A program made the translations under genes and the position numbers. Positions 32,578 to 42,400 of a DNA stretch of 64,000 nt are shown here, one piece after another. Source of the stretch: Paenibacillus sp. FSL A5-0031 (GTDB lineage Bacteria > Bacillota > Bacilli > Paenibacillales > Paenibacillaceae). The notes below the pieces were generated by a model. It was given only the letters and a program-made list of their open reading frames with translations, ran no database searches and was not told where the DNA came from. Location: contig NZ_MRTD01000004.1 in assembly GCF_001956295.1 (NCBI RefSeq), forward strand, positions 310,001 to 374,000. Direction: 5' to 3'. How positions within the stretch are numbered: the stretch's first letter is position 1; every line of letters starts with the position of its first letter.

Positions 32578-33468
32578 CTAACCTTTGATCCCCGAGAAGG
32601 CGATCCCTTGAATGAAATACTTCTGGAGAACAAAGAAGATAACGAGCACCGGCACCGTCATGCTGATACCAATTGCCATTAGAAGCGGCCAACGCGGATC
32701 ATTAACGGACATGATCTGCTGGATACCAAGTGAAAGCGTATAAAGCTTGTTATCACTCAAAAATACGAGAGGGCCAATGAAATCACCCCAAGCGTGTGTG
32801 AAGGAGAAGATCATGACTGTTGTAATTACAGGCAGCGATAACGGAAGAATCATTTGCCAATAAATCCGAAATTCGCTTGCCCCATCGACCTTAGCGGATT
32901 GCGAAAGCTCCTTCGGAATGCCCATTAGAAATTGACGCAATAAGAAGATAAAAAACGGGTTTCCAAAAAATACAGGAACAATAAGCGGGAGGAACGTTCC
33001 GATCCAACCGAGCTTTTGAAACATAAGAAATAGTGGAATCATCGTCACTTGAAACGGCAGCATCATTGTCGCGAGGACTAAAACGAATACACCGTCTCTC
33101 CCCTTCCATTCCACGCGGGAGAAGCCGTAGGCAATCAACGTATTCGATATAACTGCTCCGACGATGCCAAAGCCGGCAATGGTGAGCGTATTTCGTAAAT
33201 ACAGTAAAAACGGAAACTCGCCAAAGGCTGTTGAAAAGTTGGACCATTGCGGCTTGCTAGGAATCCAAATCGGCGGATTTGCAAACAATTCCGTGCTGCT
33301 CTTGAGTGAACCGGACAGCAGCCATAGAAAAGGCAGAACAAATGCAATCGTGATCAAGCCCAAAACAAGGTAAACGGCAGCAAGCTCCAAACGCTCCATT
33401 CCTTTTTTGGATTTGTGCTTGGCAGGTACAATCGGTTTTCCCTTAAGGTCTGTAGCAGTAGTTCTCAA
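32578..33468 (-). CDS. sugar ABC transporter permease, MalG/UgpE type
   Basis: This 296-residue permease has six helices and the EAA-loop region SQSAKVDGASEFRIYWQMIL, with the usual Glu-Ala-Ala changed to Gln-Ser-Ala. It pairs with the MalF-type permease as the membrane channel of the CUT1 importer. The start is TTG with AAGGTGG nine bases upstream. It lies 128 bases downstream of the binding-protein gene, in the standard order. Confidence 0.92.
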   Translation of the reverse strand: MRTTATDLKGKPIVPAKHKSKKGMERLELAAVYLVLGLITIAFVLPFLWLLSGSLKSSTELFANPPIWIPSKPQWSNFSTAFGEFPFLLYLRNTLTIAGFGIVGAVISNTLIAYGFSRVEWKGRDGVFVLVLATMMLPFQVTMIPLFLMFQKLGWIGTFLPLIVPVFFGNPFFIFLLRQFLMGIPKELSQSAKVDGASEFRIYWQMILPLSLPVITTVMIFSFTHAWGDFIGPLVFLSDNKLYTLSLGIQQIMSVNDPRWPLLMAIGISMTVPVLVIFFVLQKYFIQGIAFSGIKG

Positions 33469-33596
33469 GTTTATTCACCACCTTGCAAGTATTTACTTCC
33501 TACATGTTATTGCCTTAGAAGCTCCTGCTCCCGGAAGCGGTGCATGTGCAACTTCATCCGAGAGCGGGTCTTCTGTATTTCACTATTTCTATTTCA

Positions 33597-34955
33597 TTAT
33601 TTCTTTTTGTCTACTTCCTTTTGCAGCTTCTTCTCTACTTCTTCAAGCAGCGGCTTCGGATCTTTATTGTTATAAATGACATTATCACGCAGCAGCTTCA
33701 GCTCATTGGACATTTCTTTGGCAACTGGCGTTAATGCCGGATGTCCGGAATTTGGTGACGCTGCGACTTCGCGAACGACTTTGTAGACTGCATCATTTTC
33801 CTTATCCCACTTAATCGCATCGCTTGGCGCATTGTAAATGGAGATGGAACGCCAAGTGTTAATATTGTCAGCAAGAATTTCAGGCTGACCTCCAAACAAA
33901 ATGAATTTCATCGCATTCTCAGGGTTTTTCGCGCCCTTTGGAATCATGAATACATTCGTTCCGAACGTTGTTGCTTTCTCGCGGCCATTTGCCGGAAATG
34001 GTATTGCCGCTACGCGATACTCTTGGTCTGGCGCATAAATGCTGAGCGCATTCGCGAACCAGTTGCCGTTGACAGTCATCGCCACTTTACCCGTGAAGAA
34101 TGGGTGATCCGGGGAAAACGCTCCGCCAAAGCCCGACGTAAATGATTTGATTTTCTCTGGATTGTATTTCTGCGCATACTTATTCATCCAGTTGTACATA
34201 TCGCTCAAGTGATCATCATTGAGCTTAACATCGCCTGTTTTATCATCAATGAAATTCGCTCCGAAAACCCAGCCCCACAGAAACGCGTCATCACCGGCGT
34301 CGATCCATGGGATAAAACCTAGGCGTTCAACGTTTTTGCCGTTTAACACCGTCAACTTCTCAGCCGCAGCATCAAGCTCTTCGATTGTTCTCGGCGGGTT
34401 ATCTGGATCAAGTCCGGCTTCTCTGAACATCGCCACATTGTAATAGAGCAAGTTAACATTGGAATCCTGCGGATATAGATACGTTTTGTCATCCCGCTTC
34501 ATTAACGGCAAGAATGAGGGCAGAACGTCCGATTCGTTGAAGCCCATAGCGGAGAGATACTCATCCATTGGCTCAAGGGCGCCTTGCGCTGCGAGTGAGT
34601 AAGCGCTTGCATAATCGGAACTAATAACGACGTCCGGCGGATTTTTTCCAGATATGACGGATACCAGCTTGCCATTTGAAAGGCCGCCATCCGGTGGAAC
34701 ATAGGTGGCATTAATCTTATAGGTTGGGTTTTTCTTCTCGAACTCTTCCATTCGCCATTTGTCCCATTTCTCCGAGTCGCCGCCCCAAGGATACCAATAA
34801 TTAATGTCTCCTCCAGCTGCGGCAGCCCCTTCATTCCCGTTTGTTCCTGCATCATTGCTCGGCTTTGGCGCGGAGCCTGACCCGCCTGAGCAGGCCGTAA
34901 TTATTAACATCGTGGAAATTATACTACTAACTAATACCGTCATTCCTTTTTTCAC
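33597..34955 (-). CDS. sugar-binding lipoprotein of the ABC transporter
   Basis: This 452-residue solute-binding protein (CUT1, family 1) starts VKKGMTVLVSSIISTMLI and has the lipobox ITAC, so it is anchored outside the membrane. I chose the GTG at 34955 because AAGGGGGT lies seven bases upstream and the signal peptide then has normal length; an upstream frame extends to 35027. Typical features include NYWYPWGGDSEKWDK, a hydrolase-like periplasmic fold and ATTFGTNVFMIPKGAKNPEN. First gene of the operon, preceded by two LacI-type operators. Confidence 0.92.
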   Translation of the reverse strand: MKKGMTVLVSSIISTMLIITACSGGSGSAPKPSNDAGTNGNEGAAAAGGDINYWYPWGGDSEKWDKWRMEEFEKKNPTYKINATYVPPDGGLSNGKLVSVISGKNPPDVVISSDYASAYSLAAQGALEPMDEYLSAMGFNESDVLPSFLPLMKRDDKTYLYPQDSNVNLLYYNVAMFREAGLDPDNPPRTIEELDAAAEKLTVLNGKNVERLGFIPWIDAGDDAFLWGWVFGANFIDDKTGDVKLNDDHLSDMYNWMNKYAQKYNPEKIKSFTSGFGGAFSPDHPFFTGKVAMTVNGNWFANALSIYAPDQEYRVAAIPFPANGREKATTFGTNVFMIPKGAKNPENAMKFILFGGQPEILADNINTWRSISIYNAPSDAIKWDKENDAVYKVVREVAASPNSGHPALTPVAKEMSNELKLLRDNVIYNNKDPKPLLEEVEKKLQKEVDKKK

Positions 34956-35059
34956 CGTAAATACCCCCTTGATAAAAGTAATAGTCAGTTCAGTCTGCTT
35001 CGTATCCATCGTCAAGTAGGAAGCCATGTTTCGATTACACCTTAATCACCCCTTCCAAT

Positions 35060-35075
35060 GTGAACGCGTGTTTAT
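35060..35075 (-). promoter_or_regulatory. LacI-type operator, binding-protein proximal
   Basis: GTGAACGCGTGTTTAT is one of four copies of a palindrome related to ATAAACACGTGTTTAT. It lies between lacI and the binding-protein gene, with its centre 60 bases from the second copy, so DNA looping between the two sites is possible. Confidence 0.8.
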
Positions 35076-35119
35076 TGCGGTTTAAAAAAATGTCTTCCTC
35101 GAAGTTGCTCAAATAAACA

Positions 35120-35135
35120 TTGAACACGCGTTTAT
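35120..35135 (-). promoter_or_regulatory. LacI-type operator, distal
   Basis: TTGAACACGCGTTTAT is a second operator of the same family, 17 bases beyond the lacI stop codon. I could not identify the promoter of the transport operon with confidence. Confidence 0.75.
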
Positions 35136-35151
35136 TATTTGATAAAAAAAT

Positions 35152-36192
35152 TTACACCCTGCGGCATGAATCCCGAACGACTAAACTGCAATCCAGTGTA
35201 ATTTGTTTGACTGATGCTTCCTGCTGCTCAATTCTGTCGATGAGCATAGAGGTCAATTGCCCCAGCATACCGCTAAAATCAATCCGGATTGTCGTTAATG
35301 CCGGATGATGTTTCTCGCTAAGCGCATGATCATCAAAGCCGATCATCGACATATCTGCAGGCACTTGCAATCCCTGTTTCTTTAAAGCTCTAATCGCCCC
35401 GAATGCTACACTATCATTAGCAGCAATAATTGCTGTAGGCAGCTCGCTCTTCGTATTGAGAAAAGTATGAATCGCTTCATATCCGCTTTCTTCATGAAAA
35501 CTGCCCTGTATTACCCAATCCAGATTGACCTGCAAGCCGCATAATTGCATCGCCTTCACGAAGCCTTCGTATTTCGCAGGGCCAGATAGCCGCTTCATAT
35601 CCCCGTTAATGACACCTATTTTCGTATGGCCAAGTCCAACTAGATAGGCGACCGCCTGCTTCATGCCGGAATCATTGTTGAAATTTGAAACGATTCGGTT
35701 GGACTGTGGATGCTCTGGCTGCTCCTGATCCACAACGCCGACGATGAAACCCTCCTCAATAAGCTCCTCTATAATAGGCTCATGAGTAGCGGCACCAATA
35801 AAGATACCTCCGTCAATCCGGCGCTGGAAAAAAATCTCCTTTACGTTCTTCATTGTCTCGGTATCGTTTGTATCTCGGATGATATGTGTAAGAACATAAT
35901 ATCCATAAGCTGAGGCATCCTCAATTACACTTACGATCAGCATGTTCGTGAGAATATCACTAGATACATGGCCGGGAGCTATCAGAAACAAGCCAATTGT
36001 TCGTGCTCGTTTCCCAGCTAGCACTTGAGCCGATACATTAGGAAAATAATTATACTGCTGGATCACCTTCATAACTTTCTCACGCGTCTGTGTTGGAACG
36101 TTGGAGTAGTTATTAATAACTCTGCTGACCGTGCTGCGAGATACGCCAGCCAAGCGGGCGACCTCTACACTATTTATGTCTGCCTTTTTCAA
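35152..36192 (-). CDS. LacI family transcriptional repressor
   Basis: This 346-residue regulator has an N-terminal LacI HTH (residues 8-30; VEVARLAGVSRSTVSRVINN) with the hinge helix NVSAQVLAGKRARTIG. A periplasmic-binding-protein-like effector domain follows (about 62-346; TAIIAANDSVAFGAIRAL, then DMSMIGFDDHALS). The start is a TTG with AGAGG upstream. An operator covers its own transcription start, two lie before the transporter operon and one is inside the divergent promoter, so one repressor should control all units. The inducer is probably the transported compound or a metabolite. Confidence 0.92.
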   Translation of the reverse strand: MKKADINSVEVARLAGVSRSTVSRVINNYSNVPTQTREKVMKVIQQYNYFPNVSAQVLAGKRARTIGLFLIAPGHVSSDILTNMLIVSVIEDASAYGYYVLTHIIRDTNDTETMKNVKEIFFQRRIDGGIFIGAATHEPIIEELIEEGFIVGVVDQEQPEHPQSNRIVSNFNNDSGMKQAVAYLVGLGHTKIGVINGDMKRLSGPAKYEGFVKAMQLCGLQVNLDWVIQGSFHEESGYEAIHTFLNTKSELPTAIIAANDSVAFGAIRALKKQGLQVPADMSMIGFDDHALSEKHHPALTTIRIDFSGMLGQLTSMLIDRIEQQEASVKQITLDCSLVVRDSCRRV

Positions 36193-36210
36193 TTGTTGCT
36201 AGCCTCTTTC

Positions 36211-36262
36211 GTGAACGCGTGTTTATGCCATTATCATATACATTTCATAAATTGGCTGTCAA
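36211..36262 (-). promoter_or_regulatory. lacI promoter with autoregulatory operator
   Basis: On the minus strand TTGACA (36257-36262) and TATGAT (36234-36239) are 17-18 bases apart. The operator GTGAACGCGTGTTTAT (36211-36226) starts seven bases beyond the -10 and covers the expected start site. This indicates autorepression. Confidence 0.75.
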
Positions 36263-36324
36263 TCCCTTTGCAGCAACAAAATTTTATTTTTTCAATGTGC
36301 TCATCCTCATCAAAAAGATTGATC

Positions 36325-36352
36325 TTGTATAAACACGTGTTTATGTTATACT
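36325..36352 (+). promoter_or_regulatory. promoter of the isomerase gene with perfect LacI operator
   Basis: ATAAACACGTGTTTAT (36329-36344) is a perfect 16-base palindrome. It fills the spacer between a TTGTAT-like -35 (36325-36330) and TATACT (36347-36352). Bound repressor would block this promoter outright. Confidence 0.8.
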
Positions 36353-36412
36353 TTGCTCAACATAAGTTATTCCTGCTAGCGAGAAAATATTCGAACAAAG
36401 GACGGGGTTTCG

Positions 36413-37246
36413 ATGAGGCTTGGAGGTCAGGTTTTTCTAGAAAATAAAAATCCTGAAAGTTGGTCAAATGCACTTATACAAGCGGGCTTCCGCGCAACAA
36501 CCTGCCCCATAGACGGCAATGAAGATATTAGCGAGCTGGATGATTACTTAGCCGCAGCAGCAAAACATGATATTCTAATTTCCGAGGTCGGCGCATGGAG
36601 CAACCCTATTAGCCGAAATGAGGAAACAAGACGCAAAGCAATTGCATACTGCACGCAGCGTCTGGAACTTGCAGAACGAATGGCTGCGCAGTGCTGCGTA
36701 AACATTGCCGGCTCACGCGGCGAACAATGGGACGGACCCGATCCAGAAAATTTCAGCGATGAAACCTTTGAGCTCATTGTAGAGACGACGCGTGAAATTA
36801 TCGATGCGGTTAAACCAGAGAGAACCGTATTTGCCTTGGAAATGATGCCGTGGGTGTTCCCAGATTCAGCTGACTCCTATCTTGCCTTGATCAAAGCGAT
36901 CGATCGCAAAGGTTTTGGCGTACACTTCGATCCCGTCAATATCATTAGCAGCCCTCGGGCCTATTACCAAAATGGCGAGATGATCCGTGATTTCTTTGCA
37001 AAGCTTGGGCCATATATTCGGAATTGCCATGCGAAAGATATTTTGCTGCGCGGTCAATTGACCGTTCATATGGATGAGGTCATCCCTGGCCAAGGCTTGC
37101 TTGATTACCGTACATTTCTTACCGAGCTGAACAAGCTGCACCCGGATACGACGCTCATTATCGAGCATCTATCCACCAATGAGCAGTATCAGCAAGCTCG
37201 GGAGTACATAGCAAAGACGGCTTCAGAGCTTAATATATCGCTGTAA
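36413..37246 (+). CDS. sugar phosphate isomerase/epimerase-type TIM barrel
   Basis: This 277-residue AP-endonuclease-2/xylose-isomerase-like TIM barrel is of the kind that isomerises or epimerises sugars and keto-sugars with a divalent metal. Likely metal ligands are Glu in FALEMMPW, Asp and His in GFGVHFDPVN, His in RNCHAKDI and Glu in LIIEHLS. AAAGGA precedes the ATG. The gene is divergent from lacI, with a perfect operator inside its promoter, and 14 bases before the UPF0303 gene. TIM barrels of this family pair with Gfo/Idh/MocA enzymes in inositol and 3-keto-glycoside routes; that parallel is inference. Confidence 0.88.
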   Translation: MRLGGQVFLENKNPESWSNALIQAGFRATTCPIDGNEDISELDDYLAAAAKHDILISEVGAWSNPISRNEETRRKAIAYCTQRLELAERMAAQCCVNIAGSRGEQWDGPDPENFSDETFELIVETTREIIDAVKPERTVFALEMMPWVFPDSADSYLALIKAIDRKGFGVHFDPVNIISSPRAYYQNGEMIRDFFAKLGPYIRNCHAKDILLRGQLTVHMDEVIPGQGLLDYRTFLTELNKLHPDTTLIIEHLSTNEQYQQAREYIAKTASELNISL

Positions 37247-37260
37247 AGGAGATCGGCATA

Positions 37261-37731
37261 ATGAATCATGAACAACTCCTAGAGGAATTAAAGCGGGAGG
37301 AAGAGGAGCTGCAATTCGACTCCTTCACGAACGAAACCGCGCTGCAAATCGGACTTGGGCTCATTGAGCAGGCCAAATCGGAGAACAAGTCGGTAACGAT
37401 TGATATCCGAAAAGGCGAACAACAGCTGTTTCACTATGCTTTTCCCGGCACCTCGGCAGACAATGATGACTGGGTCATGCGAAAAGCACGCGTCGTCAAT
37501 CGTTTTGGAGTCAGCTCCTATCATATGGAAATCGAGCTGCGCGCTGCCGGTACAACACTTGCCGAGCGTTATTCGTTATCCCCTTCGCTCTACGCTCCTT
37601 ATAACGGAGCGTATCCCATCTACGCTAGAGGCTTCGGGGTAATCGGAACCATTGCTGTATCCGGATTGCCGGATGATCAAGATCATAAGCTGATCACTTC
37701 TGTGCTCCGAAGTATACTTAAACGAGCCTAA
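37261..37731 (+). CDS. UPF0303 / HbpS-like protein
   Basis: This 156-residue protein has the UPF0303 pattern: QIGLGLIEQAKSENKSVTID, then FHYAFPGTSADNDDWVMRK and YARGFGVIGTIAVSGLPDDQ at the C-terminus. It belongs to the HbpS-like (GlcG/DUF336) fold; some members bind or degrade haem, others sit beside catabolic enzymes with no known activity. AAAGGAG lies upstream. It is the second gene of the divergent arm of the LacI regulon. Confidence 0.88.
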   Translation: MNHEQLLEELKREEEELQFDSFTNETALQIGLGLIEQAKSENKSVTIDIRKGEQQLFHYAFPGTSADNDDWVMRKARVVNRFGVSSYHMEIELRAAGTTLAERYSLSPSLYAPYNGAYPIYARGFGVIGTIAVSGLPDDQDHKLITSVLRSILKRA

Positions 37732-37745
37732 ATATAGGCTCCAAT

Positions 37746-37795
37746 AGAAAAAAGGCAGCAGCGAAAGGATTTCTCCTCTAGCTGCTGCCTTTTCG
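37746..37795. terminator. bidirectional terminator between UPF0303 gene and thrC
   Basis: AAAAAAGGCAGCAGC pairs with GCTGCTGCCTTTT. T/A runs on both sides let it end both convergent genes. Confidence 0.85.
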
Positions 37796-37812
37796 TATCC
37801 AAGCATGAATGA

Positions 37813-39207
37813 TTATGCGTTATAAAATGCTTCTAATTGGCTAACGACCGCTGCAAGCGATCCGTCTACGCGAGTCTGACGCTGTTCTTTGCTGAACAGC
37901 GAAGCGATTTGCTCAGGGAATTGCTGCTCGATGCCGCAAAGCTCGATGGCTTCGTTGAACTTAGCTGGATGAGCCGTCGCAAGCGAGATTGTGATTCCTT
38001 GTTCATTGCTGTATTTGTCAGCCGCAGCGACGCCGCAAGCTGAATGCGGATCAAGCAGGTAGCCGTTTTCCGCTTCATATTTCTTAATCGTGTTCAGGCA
38101 CTCTTGACCTTGTACGCCATGCGCGCCAAACTCGGCTTGCACTCTGCTCAGCGCATCGCCGGCAATGACGATTTGTCCTTCGGCTTTGAACTGATCCATC
38201 AGACTGCGAATTTGAGCAGCATCCTCCCCAAGCACATAATACAAGTAACGCTCAAAGTTGCTGGCTACTTGAATGTCCATCGATGGGCTGTACGTGCTGC
38301 GGAAGTCTCCCGGCTTGTACACGCCCTCAAGAATAAAGCGCTCCAAAATATTGTTCTCATTCGTAGCTAGAATAAGCTTGCCTACAGGAAGTCCCATACG
38401 CTTCGCTAGGTAACCTGCAAAAATATCACCGAAGTTGCCTGTCGGTACGCTAAAGTTAACCTGCTTCGCATCCGTCTGCTTCGCCACTTGGAAGTAGGCA
38501 TAGAAATAGTAAACCGTCTGCGCCAAGATTCGAACAAAGTTGATGGAGTTGATCGCCGCAAGCTGATTGTTAGCTTTAAAATCAAGGTCAGCGAACAAAT
38601 CCTTAATCATGCGCTGGCAATCGTCGAAGTTGCCATCTACAGATAGATTCAGTACATTGTCGTCCTGAACCGTCGTCATTTGCAGCTCTTGTACTTTACT
38701 TACTTTGCCATGTGGATGTAGAATACAAATCTTAATGCCGTCTTTGCCTTTAACGCCCTCGATTGCTGAAGCTCCTGTATCGCCGGAAGTAGCACCGAGT
38801 ATATGAATTTTTTTATTTTGCTTCGCTGCAACATACGTGTAAAGCTGGCCCATAAACTGAAGCGCGATATCTTTAAAAGCAAAGGTAGGACCGTGGAACA
38901 GCTCCAGCAAATAAAGATCATCCTTCAGCTTGCGGACAGGCGTTACTTCCGGGTCACGGAAAGTAGCATAGCTCGCGTACACCATGTCTTTCAAATCCTG
39001 TGCTGGAATCTCATCATTCGTAAAATGCGAGAATATAGCAAGTACAAGCTCTTGATAGCTAAGATTCTGCCATTCCTTCAATGTTTCAGCTGAAATAACT
39101 GGAATTTCGCTCGGAACAAGCAGTCCTCCATCGTTGCCTAAGCCCATCATAAACGCATCGATAAACCCTATTTTGCCAACATTTCCTCTTGTACTAATGT
39201 ACTCCAT
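37813..39207 (-). CDS. thrC: threonine synthase (long, E. coli-like class)
   Basis: This 464-residue PLP enzyme converts O-phospho-L-homoserine to threonine. The PLP lysine is K112 in HGPTFAFKDIALQF. The N-terminal YISTRGN and the SGDTGASAIEG phosphate-binding loop are typical of the longer class found in E. coli and yeast, not the short Bacillus subtilis type. AGGAGG precedes the ATG. It is a single gene here; hom and thrB are not in the window. Confidence 0.95.
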   Translation of the reverse strand: MEYISTRGNVGKIGFIDAFMMGLGNDGGLLVPSEIPVISAETLKEWQNLSYQELVLAIFSHFTNDEIPAQDLKDMVYASYATFRDPEVTPVRKLKDDLYLLELFHGPTFAFKDIALQFMGQLYTYVAAKQNKKIHILGATSGDTGASAIEGVKGKDGIKICILHPHGKVSKVQELQMTTVQDDNVLNLSVDGNFDDCQRMIKDLFADLDFKANNQLAAINSINFVRILAQTVYYFYAYFQVAKQTDAKQVNFSVPTGNFGDIFAGYLAKRMGLPVGKLILATNENNILERFILEGVYKPGDFRSTYSPSMDIQVASNFERYLYYVLGEDAAQIRSLMDQFKAEGQIVIAGDALSRVQAEFGAHGVQGQECLNTIKKYEAENGYLLDPHSACGVAAADKYSNEQGITISLATAHPAKFNEAIELCGIEQQFPEQIASLFSKEQRQTRVDGSLAAVVSQLEAFYNA

Positions 39208-39324
39208 CTGTAAATAGCCTCCTACATGCGCACAATTATCGTCAAATTTCGTTATCTAAATCATATCATCGTTTTCCATAATAATCGATTGTTTTCACAA
39301 CAGTATATCATTTTTATCATCTAA

Positions 39325-39365
39325 CAAGCTAAAACGCATTCGGCGTTCTTTAGAAAAAAAATATA
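39325..39365 (-). repeat. two-hairpin repeat, partial copy C
   Basis: CAAGCTAAAACGCATTCGGC, then GTTCTTTAGA, matches one end of copies A and B; the central part and the long inverted repeat are missing. It keeps the ACGC-ATTC-GGCGT hairpin and lies about 118 bases upstream of thrC, in the same orientation to the gene as A and B. Confidence 0.5.
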
Positions 39366-39387
39366 CTGTCTTGTATTTAAATAAACG

Positions 39388-39416
39388 AAAGACATCCCTT
39401 ATTTAGGGATGTCTCG
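39388..39416 (-). terminator. terminator of the GH43-SLH gene
   Basis: AGACATCCCT (39390-39399) pairs with AGGGATGTCT (39405-39414). TTCGTTTATTT follows on the minus strand. Confidence 0.75.
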
Positions 39417-39427
39417 CGTTAAACCAG

Positions 39428-42400
39428 CTATTTGACGAAGTTTGCTACAATCGATGCAATCTCGGCGCGTGTAATCTTTTCCTTTGGCCGGATGGAACCA
39501 TCCTCATAACCTTTAATAATGCCCGCTTCTGATAATGCTGCTATAGCTTCTTTAGCCCAGCTGGACACGCCTGGCTCATCCGCAAAGGATGGTTTGGCTG
39601 CTCCTGAGGCAACGATTATTTGGTCTTTAACCGCTCTATACAAAATAACGAATGCTTCCTCTCTCGTCATTTCCTGATTCGGCTTGAAGCTGCCATCATC
39701 AAAACCAGTTATAATTCCATTGGCATACAAGCCATTCACATATTTACTATACCAAGCCGTCGGCGTAATATCTCCGAAGCCAGGTTCGCTGTTTTCTGCT
39801 TTGAGGCCTAACAATCTGTAAATAACAGCTGAAAATTCCGCTCTGCTCATTTCCTGATTAGGCTTAAAGCTGCCATCTGGAAAACCGCCCAAAATGTTTT
39901 GGCCCGCCAGCTTGTTAATCGATGCTGCTGCCCAGTGCCCTGCTGTATCCTTGAAATGCGGCTCTGGGTCCGGACTTGGTGTTGGGTTCGTTCCAGGGTT
40001 TGGCGTCGAACTAGGCGTTGGATCTGGACTCGGACTTGGTGTAGGGTCCGGGCTAGGGCTCGGTGTTGGATCTGGAGTTGGGCTAGGTTCTACGCCAGTG
40101 TCCTTCTTTTTCTCCACCGTTACGACAACCTTAGCTGTAAATCCGCCGTCTACCGTCACAACCGTAAGGGTAGCTGTTCCTTCTTTTAGAGCTGTAACAA
40201 TGCCGTTTGTATCGACTGATGCAATGGCTGCTGCATCGCTAGACCATAACACGGCTTTATTATCCGCATTCAGCGGTGCAACTTCTGCAGTCAATTGCAG
40301 CTGCTCTTCTTCCTTCAACGTAACCGCATCCATGTTCACCGTAATTCCTGTTACATGAACAGCCGTATCCGGCTGCTTTAACACAGTGAACGTGAACGTT
40401 CTTGTTACAGTCGATTTTCCATCGGATAGAACAGCGGTCAGTGTTACAATCTGATCTCCATTTTCAAAAACAGGCCGTGCAACAGTACCGCTATTACTAA
40501 TGATTGACTCATGATCTGATTGCCATGTAATGGTTGCTCCATGCAATCCAGTCGTTGGCAGCTCGAGATCCGTCAGCACTGCATCCTTGCTGCTATTCTC
40601 CCCAAGGAAGCTCAGGTCGTCTAATTGATCGGCCGCATGTTGTAGCAGCAGCACCTCCATGCTTGCCAGCTTCTCATTTGCCGCCACATTAAGCTCGCTC
40701 ACTTCAGAGGCAAGAAGTGCGCCATTATAGATTTGGAAGTCTGCGATCATACCGCCAAAATAAGCGTCTCCCGCATAAAAGGATTTCCCAATAAAACCGC
40801 TGATGCCGTTTTTATTGTTAATTTGATCGAGAGTAAAGCCGCCAGCATTACCAGTCGAGACTAGCTGGCCGTCTACATACAGCGACAGCTTGTTGTCTGT
40901 ACCTGACATTACTGCCGTAACGAGCTTCCAATCAGCTGATTGGAGCAGCGGCGCTTTTGTCGCCACTTCATTGCGCCAGCCATTCGTTGCGATACCGAAT
41001 CGCGCCGTGCTGTCTGCATTATATTTTGGCGTCATATACAAATAATTCGTATCGCCTTGTCCAAGCGCAAACAGCCATTCTGCACTGTTCTTGCCTTTCC
41101 AATTGACAAGGGCAGATACCGTGACATCCGTCAGCCCATCCAAAATACCCTGCGGCATTTCAATATAAGAGCTTGTATTTCCGCCAGCAAAGCTGATGGC
41201 TCCTGCTGCATCTGTCTTAATCCACTCCGCATTTGCAGGATTAACCCATTTGCCATTGTATTTGCCAGTCTGGTCAATGACCGAAGTACCTTCCAGCTTG
41301 CTCATGTCATAATGGACAATTAGCTCTGCAGGAGTCTCAACAACATCGCCTTTGCTATCCGTTATCATAATCCAGCTAATTTGCGGATCAGAGCTTGTTG
41401 CACCTGCGTTCGCCGCTCGATGCACCGTCAGCTCCAGCTTTCCGTTATCAACGGCTACATTGCCATAGCTAAGCACATCTTTTGCTGCGGAGAAAACATA
41501 CCCGCTTGTTTTTACTTCTCCGTTCAGCAAAATATCAGCTATCCGTTTGCCGTTCGAATACTGGGACCACGGGTCGTACAAGCCTACATAAACATCGTAG
41601 CTTCCATTATCGATGTCGAAGCGGTACGAGAGATCATTGCCGGCATTGCTTTTCAAATAACGCAATCCATCAAAAATATTGCCGCTGTTCGTACCGGATG
41701 TCAGCGTATTGTCTCCGATATAACCCCAAGTTTGATTGTTCGCCGGATCGTATTTCTGATCGATAACGTTTCCGTTTAGCAAATGATCTTCGCCAATCAA
41801 TTGAGTAATATCTTTATAATCTGACGTTTCCGCACCGCCTGCATGAACAAAATAAGTGCTGCCCTCTGGAATGACATACATCTGATGTTCGATGACCTTA
41901 TTGGAGAGCTCTGTCAGCTTGCCGCTGACGCGCACCGTCCCCGGAATTTTGAATGACGCTTCATTTATGCTCCAGCTCATCGGTGTATCCTTTACCGTTC
42001 CATCTGATAAGGTCACTTGTACAGTCGTCGGAAGTGCTGGCGCTTTGCCAATTGTTGTACTTGCAGGAAGCGGAGTATTCAATGTCACCTTCCCCATGCT
42101 GTCAAGCAATTCAAGCGACCACTCATCATGCCATTGAAGGGCAATTTCATCATTTTGACCAAATTCAATCGGCAGCCAAATATAGCGGGAATTCGCAAGA
42201 TCGTTTTGATTCCAGCGGTCACCCATATAGATGAATTTCCCAGCTGCTGCGTCTACAGTAATCACTTGAGTGCTCTGCGAGCCAAAGGTCGTTGAGCTTC
42301 CAGGCGCAACATCGCGCATCGTTTTCCACGGTCCCATCATGCTGTCGGCAACCGTATATTTGCCCACGTTCGGAGCCCAGCCCGTCGCACCGGATGAAAT

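Noticed and set aside
39894..40358. plus-strand open frames rich in Gly-Val-Gly-Ser
   Set aside because: These are antisense to the Pro-Ser-Thr-Asp linker of the GH43-SLH gene, whose repetitive codons create false open frames.
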